From contig CM072166.1 in assembly GCA_036850595.1 (NCBI GenBank), forward strand, positions 16,634,758 through 16,698,757: a stretch of DNA of 64,000 nt. The letters are read 5' to 3'. The DNA is from Rhyacichthys aspro. Lineage: Eukaryota; Chordata; Actinopteri; Gobiiformes; Rhyacichthyidae. The position numbers were made by a program, and so were the translations under genes. Of this stretch, positions 38,401 through 47,400 are shown one piece after another (position 1 is the first letter of the stretch; each line of letters starts with the position of its first letter). Below the pieces are notes generated by a model. The model did no database searches and was not told the DNA's origin. It saw only the letters and a list, made by a program, of their open reading frames with translations.

Positions 38401-41400
38401 TCTCTTTCGCACCAAGAGACATCCTAATAGACATTGTGGCAGATGGACCTCCCATTTAAGCCAGACTGAGCTGTGGATGTGCTACAACTTACATTAAAGC
38501 CTCATTTCTATTAGAGTGGTACAATATAGGTTATAATATAAATTTATAAATTTCCATTCAAAACATACAGTACTGACTATCTTGGTGATTCTTTGGCCTT
38601 TGGTTCTGTCAGAGCAATCCACTTTCCAAAAGCACTGCATCTGATTACAGGTTAGACAATAGATAATCACTACTCAGGCAAAAAAAGAGAAACTACAGGA
38701 TAAAAAAAACCCAGAAATGTTTTTTCAAATGAAGCTAGTTTTCATATTCCAAGAACTTAAACTGATAAAAAACACTTATTTCCAGTTTTATACTTCGATT
38801 TTAGTGTCATACAGCTCTCATTTTGTGAATGAAACATTACATTGATTGTCTGCATTACGTTGGACACAAGCTGTACTAAAATATTGGAAATTGGAACAGA
38901 TTCCTGAATGTCTTTAAAGAAAGCTTGCAATAAACTGCCTACTGATTCTACGGCTGGTTCAAGTATAGGTATTAGTTTGGAGACTCTGGTTAAAGCTGTG
39001 GAGCAACAGATCCAACAGGACGGATGCTATACTGAACAACATGGACCAGACCCTGCATTGGGCTTCTGAACAACAGCAGCCAGTGGACATCTGAGATCAG
39101 TGAGCTGCAGGATAGAACGTCACAAGAACTCCTTCCCAACTGCAATAAGACTGTACAATCAATCAGTTTATGGAAAACTGATTGTCTGAATCAATTAATT
39201 TGTTTATTCATTTATTTGAAGGGCCCTGACAATTGAATTTCCCCTTGGGTATTAAGAATTGAATGTAATTATTACTGCATACTGCAGCTACATACGAGCT
39301 ATACCTGCAACCTCTTGCTCCACACCTAAGAATTTACTATATTTTATAATATAAATAAATCGAAGTTATTGGCTACACATCAAAGTTTCAAGAGTCTGCT
39401 TCAAAAGTGATATCTTATTCAAACACTTGTGACATCACCGTTTATGGAGCGGACACTGCTGGAAACACAGTGGAAACAAAAGACTGTTCAGGGGTTACCT
39501 GTACCAAACTGTGCCGTAATGACCTGACCTGTCCTGTATCACTGAGAGGAAATGAGCCTTAAGATACTGTGTCCTTTGCCAGTTCCACCAGTGGTCACTA
39601 ATGTTACTACTAGGCATTCTACAACTAGGACAGTGTTCTTTTAAGTACACTTATTTTTGAAATGTAAATTATGAGAGTCATTGAGAGAGATGTTAATAGG
39701 GTAGGTAACATCTTTAAACTGAGAAAACACATTTAAAATAACAGTTTGCTCTTTTAGGATAGTTTAAAGCACTTCATATTTGTCTTTAAAATGGAATATG
39801 TTGGATTTACATCAAGTTCTTGCATTTATTGACAATATCATTTGGTAAATTTTGATCCTTTTCTTACTCAGGAGCTCACTAAAGACCTTGCTGCCATTCA
39901 GCCTGAAGTGTAAGTATGAATAACAACACTCGTTTCTATATTTAGTAATTATTTACATGACATTTCATTGGCATATTTCATGTGCATATGCTGTCACAGT
40001 TTAGACACTGAGGACCTGCAGCCTCTTAGCCTCAGGGCGGTGATCCCAGGCCTGCGCCCTCTGGTGGTGTGGATGTCCAACAGTCTGGAGCTGCTGCACT
40101 TTATCCAGTTTCAGCTGCCGGTGCTTCTGGAGTGGAGAAGCAGGAAGGGGCAAGGACAGGAGGATGGTCATGAAGAAAATGAACACAACTTAGGTCAGAC
40201 ACCTTGGAATTATTATTTGAGTGTAATAAAAATCATTTCTTTAATGGAATACATTTGTTTTTCAGTGCTACAAATTCATCTGTCTTGTGTTCGTTCAGCC
40301 GTGGAGGAGACAATGGCTGTCCTAGAAGAGGTCATAATGCTGGCTTTTCAACAGTGTGTGTATTATATCACTAAGGTAAGAGCTTGCTAGTAAAATGTGA
40401 GAATTCTTTGTCTAGGTTGTGGTCAATTTTAAGCTCCTTTATGGTTCATCAGCTGATACATTTGTGATTTTGTGGGAAATCCAGTTAAAAAGTAACTTGT
40501 AAAAACCACTAGCCACAGTGGCCAATGAACAAAATTGTGCAGCTGACTGTTCCTGCATCATTTTTATTTGTGGCACGTCCCAAACTATTTTTTAGTAATG
40601 ACCTGCATGTACATCTTTGACCAAAACACTGATCCATATTTAGTTGCAAAGGAAACCTGCTCAAACCATTTGAGTGTAACTCTGCCTGGGTTTCTCACTG
40701 ATGGTCATGAGGTGTACTTAAAGTAAGCAAAACAATCAGAGGCAATCTTAAGAATAAAGCGCCTATAGGTTTGTAATAGAGTGACCACACTGGGGCATTC
40801 TGACACTGGAGTGAGGCAGCACACCGAGGGCTTTTGTGTGTTTGTATGTATGCTTTGGGGGAGGAGGAAAATACCTGATTCAGCCATCTTTAATTGTTGC
40901 CAGGATCACTTTGGAACCTCTTAGTTTTTAGCTGATTGCACCAGGAATTTGTACAGATGTTTTACAAAAGACAATTTAAGTGTTGCCCAAACAGCACCGT
41001 AGACAGCCATTACGTTTAACTACAGAATAAACCCTAAATGACCTTTTTAGGATGCAAAATATATATATAGAGAGAGAAATACAACAATAATACAGGGGAC
41101 AAAATGTTAGTAAATGAACAGACATCATTAAAGAGAACATAACATGACTATAATATCCAAAGGTCTCATCTAAATGTATTGCCAAAGAAGAACAATATGG
41201 AATCAGTGACAATTAAGCATTAATTCTATGCATTTTTTTTTAGTTCACAGAGTAATACCAAAACTTCTTTCTTATCCTCTCACACTACATTTGTGCATTT
41301 TTGTATTTTCACTGCTCCCAAAGGGAAAAAGGAGTATTTCATTGTCGTCTCCAACTTAATGCCCTTCACCAAAAGCGCCACACCCTTCTCATGGATTTAT

Positions 41401-44400
41401 GCCGGGAAAGTTTCTTACAGATTTCCAGTTGTGTGGGTGTATGTCAAAATCCAGTCCAAAAATCCTATTGATGCAAGTGGCCTATTTAAAGCTCAAATAA
41501 TGATACTCACCAATGACCTCAGTGCTTTCGAATATGACCAATTAGCGAGGACATGGGAAGAGTAGAAATGACCACATCAAGAGAAACTTTAGACTTTGAC
41601 TGTTCTGGTGCGTGCAGGATCAGCCAAGTCCACGTCTCAAATGTCCTGCCAGTTACATTTTAGGTTTGAGCGATGTCCTATAACCAGCTTCCTGCACAGG
41701 AAGGAAACCAGAGTGGAAGTCGGTGATATGACACTGTACACTGAACAGGAAGCTATACAAATTCCCCAATAGTTGCTGTCCATCATGGTTTTAGGGAATG
41801 GATGTGGTTATCTGACTTTACCTCGGACAGCCCTTCAATGACTTCCAGATGCCCCATGTCAGTACACTGCTTCACATTTCTGTAAATTCGCTGCTGACAT
41901 TCTACACACATTTTGGGGTTATTAGTCAAAGAATAGACGAGAACAGCCAGTGATTTTGTTTGTGGCATTTTCCCGTTGATTGTAACAAAAAATGCTGACT
42001 GCTGACACATAACCATTCACATGGTTGAGGTTTGGCTCATGTTTTTTTTTGTCTTGCCTCTTAATCAAGGGGTGCTGTGTCATCCATCATGCCTGTCACG
42101 TCACAGCAGGCTCAGATGCATTTTCTTCTCCAAAACTGACAGACCAAGACTTTAGGAATGCAGTAAAGACACTGGGAGTAACATGGCTGGGGACTGATGA
42201 TTTAGTCCTGCAGCTGTCTTCTGCCCTATGCTTTCCTCACGGTGGACACAATGATTTACGCCAGGGCTTACTGACCTATTTAATGCTCCATATTACACAG
42301 TACTTCCTGTTCTTGTTTCCAGAGTAGACAAAATGTGTACTGTTAGAGGAGAAGCACATTTGTGTTTCTTTTGAGCACACATTTTTGCTGACGGTTGTGG
42401 ACACAATCAATTTTCTTTCAAAAATGGCTACCGTAGTTGCTCTACATGCTCCTTCTCTATTAAGTAGTGGGGTGTGAGGTTTGAAATTGCAATTTACGTT
42501 TTTTAATGCTGCCATAAAAGGCCAAAAAGTACAAATATAACATTTCATTTTATAACATAACATTCATTTTAATGGTTGCCTGTCATGAGAGAATAGCTCC
42601 TGTATTCAAACAGGATATAGCACACAGCTTATGCATCAACACTGTGTAACTTTGGTTGCCTGGCACCTTCTCGGGACAGTGTTTATGGCTTTACAACACC
42701 TGGTCACCACCTGCCTAGCTCCTGTTTTTGTCAGTGTCAGTACCTCTTCCCTCAGGCTCATGACCCCTGTCCCCTCTCCCCCCACAAAAACATAGCAACC
42801 TACCTGCTTTTTATTTTATTAAAAAAGTAAAACTGCTGCAAAAAACCCACACATTTAGAGCTTACCTTAAACTTTTATCTCCAATTTCAGCGTTAGACTA
42901 ATGCAATTTCGCGGTTAAATTGTCAGTCTCTGTTTTTCTCTTTTGGGCTGTTTCTGAGTAAGAAACGTAGTCAGTGCTGGAATAGACACTGTCCCAGTCG
43001 GATTTTCTGCTGCTATTGATTCAATGTTGTCAAGCGATGTAGTAATGTCCTTTTAGTCCCATTATATCCAAGCATATGCATATGAAGGGCCAAAGCTTGA
43101 CAGAGGGTGCTGAACATTCTCTATTCTATCTGTGATAATAAAACCTCTATGACGTCTTAAGGGCTTTTTTTTTTTTTTTTTTACAGATGATTCTTATTTC
43201 TATGTGCTATTTGGGGACTAAACAGTTTTTGTTCAATACCAAAAAAACAAAACAATATTTAAAAAAAGATATGGTAGGGCATGCTGAAAGTTGTCTAATA
43301 TAATAGGGATAGGATTACATACAGTTACAGTAAATACAGTTTTGTTATAAATGAATAAATTATAAAAAGATATCTAAAATATAGCATTTTTGAATCTACA
43401 GGATGAGTCTGGGTGCTTCTTATGACATACTGCACCAGTCGACATAGTTCTTGTCTTCTGCTTTGCTTTGAGACCCTCTGTTTTAGTAATCCTCCGAGAC
43501 TGTGTTCAAATTCAAATCCCAAACAGTACCATATTTTAAACCCTTGTTTACACTTGAGGTTATTTCATGGTTGTTCATCTATTGTTTGTGGGATTACTGT
43601 GGTATGGAAAACAAAAGACACCACTGAGGTCTAGCAATTCATCTGAAGACATGTCAGGATGAATAAGATGCACTTTTCCGTCTTTGCGGGCAGACTGTTT
43701 ACTTGTCTATCACAGTGAGCGCACATATAATCAAGCAGACAGACTGAGGAGTAAAACGTGCCTTGAACACATGATGTGATAATCCACCAAATCAGTGTTT
43801 GGAGAGTGAACAAGCTCTGTACATTTTCCAAGAAGAATTACTGGAAGATTACTTGGCTTAATGTTGGGCCCATTTCCATTGTCTCATGTGATGGGAGCCA
43901 CAGCGGTCTAGCCCTGCCTTACAGTACATGTAAAACGATCTGTTCAGGGTGGATTCCTTCAGAAGCCTTCACTCAGCAGTCTTGTCGCTGCACCATGCCA
44001 AACCCACACCAACCATATTCAGCTTTTGAGGAATGTGGATCCACGGCTGGCGCTCGCCTCGGAAGCACAGTGGGTGTAAGAGTGAGATTGAACAGGAAGG
44101 CCATGTCTGTGTACAATTAGCCGGAACAAAGCTAGTGTTGTCTGGATTGACAGTGAAGAGCAGCGTGGACATTTGGATGAAATGGTGGAAATGTTCTCTT
44201 TTATGACTGGGACAAAAAGCTCGCTACTGTTCGTCATATACAGTGTTAAAAGCAAAAAAAGTCAGACATGCCAGACAAGTATGGGTGGTCTGACATTTAG
44301 TTTACCTCAGAAATCAATAAGTCCATGCCACAAAGTGAACTTTTCCAACCTCAAAGGGCCCACTGGAATTGTCAACAGTCTCCATTTCTGCATGGATAAG

Positions 44401-47400
44401 TGAGTGGCTCTGCATTCCCATCAGAGGTGGAGGTAACACAGTGCAGATACTGTATCATGTCTAAAACTTTATCTCAAAAAGAGAGTAAATTGTCTAGTAT
44501 TTTAACATTACAACCACCAGGGGATCATTTTACCCTGGTATTATTTTTAAATTCAAGAACTTTTTTTCCTATTTAAAACCCTTCATCAAGGCTATTCAAC
44601 TCAAGTGACCAGGAGCCTGGATAATAAAATCATGGGGGATGTGAGTGCCAGAGCAAACATTGATAATTTACAGGGCAGTAATAACTAATAACAATAATGT
44701 GTCATTTTTGTTCGCTTTTTATAAATAGCTCCAAGTGTGTCATTCCACTCAAAATCAGAGAAAACTTCCTATGTTTACTAAGCATTCAGTGACTTGTAGC
44801 CTTTAGCTGGTTTCGCCTAAATGCTTGTATAAATAGACTAGCTAAATAGGCTATAGAGCGCCCTGCCTATGTTTTCTACCTACTCACTGACCGCACACAT
44901 GTAAGTTGGATGCCATTTGCAAAAATCATCTTGTTTATGTAGAATTTGCAATATTTGGAGGCTAGTGTTGGCTAAAGTTTACAAAAAACAACTGGTCTAA
45001 AAATGCTACAAAACATGCAACTTTATATTAAAATGATTTATTTACAGATACAGTTGTGTTGCACTCTTGTTTTAACATCCTGTCTCCCCCTCTCTTCAGG
45101 TCTTGTACCCTATCCTGCCTGCTGTTCTGGACTGTAACCCGTTCAAAGAGAGTCTTGACACCCCTGACACTACAGACAGCTCTCCGGTCCTAGAAGGCCC
45201 TGAACTCCAGACTCCTGGTGAGGTCCAACAAGTCTTGGAGGTCCTCAATGACTCATGGGCACTGCTATCGGACTGCCAGCTTAATCCGGAAATTTCCTCT
45301 CAGCTGATCGCTTATCTTTTCTATTTCATCAATGCATCGCTGTTCAACTCACTCATGGAGAGAGGTACAGAGAGTTTTTGTATTTTAACATCAGAGGAAA
45401 AAATCAGAAATGTTGATTTGTAACTGGTGGTTGTAGTGCCCCCTTGTGGACATAAAATGTTACTGCATTGACTATAGAAATCAGCATGGATAAATTTAAT
45501 AGTAATATGTTCTTGTGCACAGGTTCCGAGGCAGGTTTTTACCAGTGGTCCAGAGGGGTACACTTGAGAGCCAGTCTGGATCTACTCTTGGACTGGGCCC
45601 ATGCAACTGGACTGGGAGAACTGGCTTTGGAGCAAATGCACAGACTGTCATCTGCCATCAATCTGCTGGCAACACCAAGGAAGAACTTAGTCAAGGTAAA
45701 ATGAAAAAAAATGTATGAATGGTTCGGATGCACCAACAAAGGTTTAAAGGTATGAGCTTTTAATGTGATAGTTTTGAGGGTTTTTTTGAACATATAATAA
45801 CATAAGGTCCTATGTTATGTTTTTGTTGGCCCTATATTTGACCTTTTGTTGGTTAATAAAAGACAACAGATGATAGGGCTATGCTGATGGTTGAGGTAGT
45901 AGGTCAAGTAGTATCCTTCTGGCAATGTGCGTGTTGTTAATGTTTCAGATAATGTCCAAAACACTGAATATGTAGCACATTTATGAACTAAACTGGTTTT
46001 GTTTCTGTTGTTTTAAGTGAACTTATCCTTGATTTATTTCAACTGGGATTTGTATTTTACAAAAGCATGTAGGGTACCATAGCTGTTTACATGCTCAAGA
46101 AAGGAGGAGTAGAACATGTGGAACTGCTATATTCATATGGTGTCAAAAATATATCCAACAATATTTTCTAAAGCCTCACAGGAAGCCATGACTTGAGTGA
46201 GCATGCTCAGTGGGCCAAGTTAATATCAGCAGCAGCCACGTTAGATTTGGGATTCCGTCGCATTATTTACTCATCAGACGTATTACACTATTACTCCTCT
46301 GTTCACGAGCTTCCATATTTACGCAGACCTCGTGGGTGTCCCTGCGGTCCCTGTATCCTGCTCTGTGCCCGGCCCAGCTCCACCACCTGCTGAGCCTTTA
46401 CAGCCCCGTGTCCAACTCCAGACGCACCTGGGCCCCATCTGTCCCAGACCGAGCTGCAGCGCACCAAACCGGTGAGTGCTCTCTAATGAACTGAACTTTA
46501 TGGCTTGGGAGTACGAAACAACAAACGTGTTATTTACTCTTGACCATTCCGTAGCTGATATCCTGGAGAGTTTTGACACCCACCACCCTCTGGTGCTGCC
46601 GGATGGAGGCTACCAGATCCAGTTGGGCAGAGCCGTGACAGACTGTGGCCTGAGGGAGCAGCTGGACCAGCTCAAAGAGTTTATTTCCACCATGTCTGGA
46701 TCGCAGAGCACTAGGATCACCACAGCTACTGAGGACTACCAGGTATGGCCTTTTATAACTTCACACAATACATGGAACAGCTACAGCGACAAGATAAATA
46801 TTTGGTTGGGAATTATGAGTAATGGGATTTTTAGCAGAGGTGGGAATGTTGTTACAGGTTTTACTTTTGTTTCCGCTACACCACAATAAAAATCAAATTG
46901 GGAGCTCAGCGCATTACTCCCACAGTTCTGCCATCGTCATATGTAAACATGTGAGCCTCGTTTCCACTGGAGTGGTACAGCGCCTACTGTTTTAAGCTCC
47001 AACTATGTGAGACGGTTACAAAAACATGGAACTACACATTGCAGTCTGATGAAGCATGTCTTGTCATAAAAAAAATCATCTTGCTGATCTTGCTTCATAT
47101 ATTACAGACATTGCATTTATTGTCTACATTGCATTAAAAACAAACAGGACTTTTGACATTAAATAGTGTGCCCCCAAAATAGGTTCCCCATGGGTAGTTC
47201 CCATAGCTATTTCTGACATTCTTCAAACTTAAAAACTCAAATTAATTACATTTATTTGATATCTCACGCAGCTTTACCTTTACCAGGTGCAATTATTTTT
47301 TTATCCAGGCCTTTCCAAACGACCAATCCAAAGCCTTAACCCAGACGACCGTCCACATCCATGCCTCTCCTTCCCCTCCATCCCCCGGCTCTACTTTTTA

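Larger units (their letters stand above)
37666..43462. repeat. First copy of the 5.8 kb duplicated segment
   Basis: It spans the last 36 nt of rasip1 exon 6 through most of intron 10 and matches 58223-64000 with roughly 1% base differences and scattered short indels. Here it lies in continuous, complete gene sequence. Confidence 0.97.

Noticed and set aside
43776..44120. 114-codon plus-strand open reading frame in rasip1 intron 10
   Set aside because: Opposite-strand frames are equally open, no domain is recognisable and no splice-consistent role is seen.
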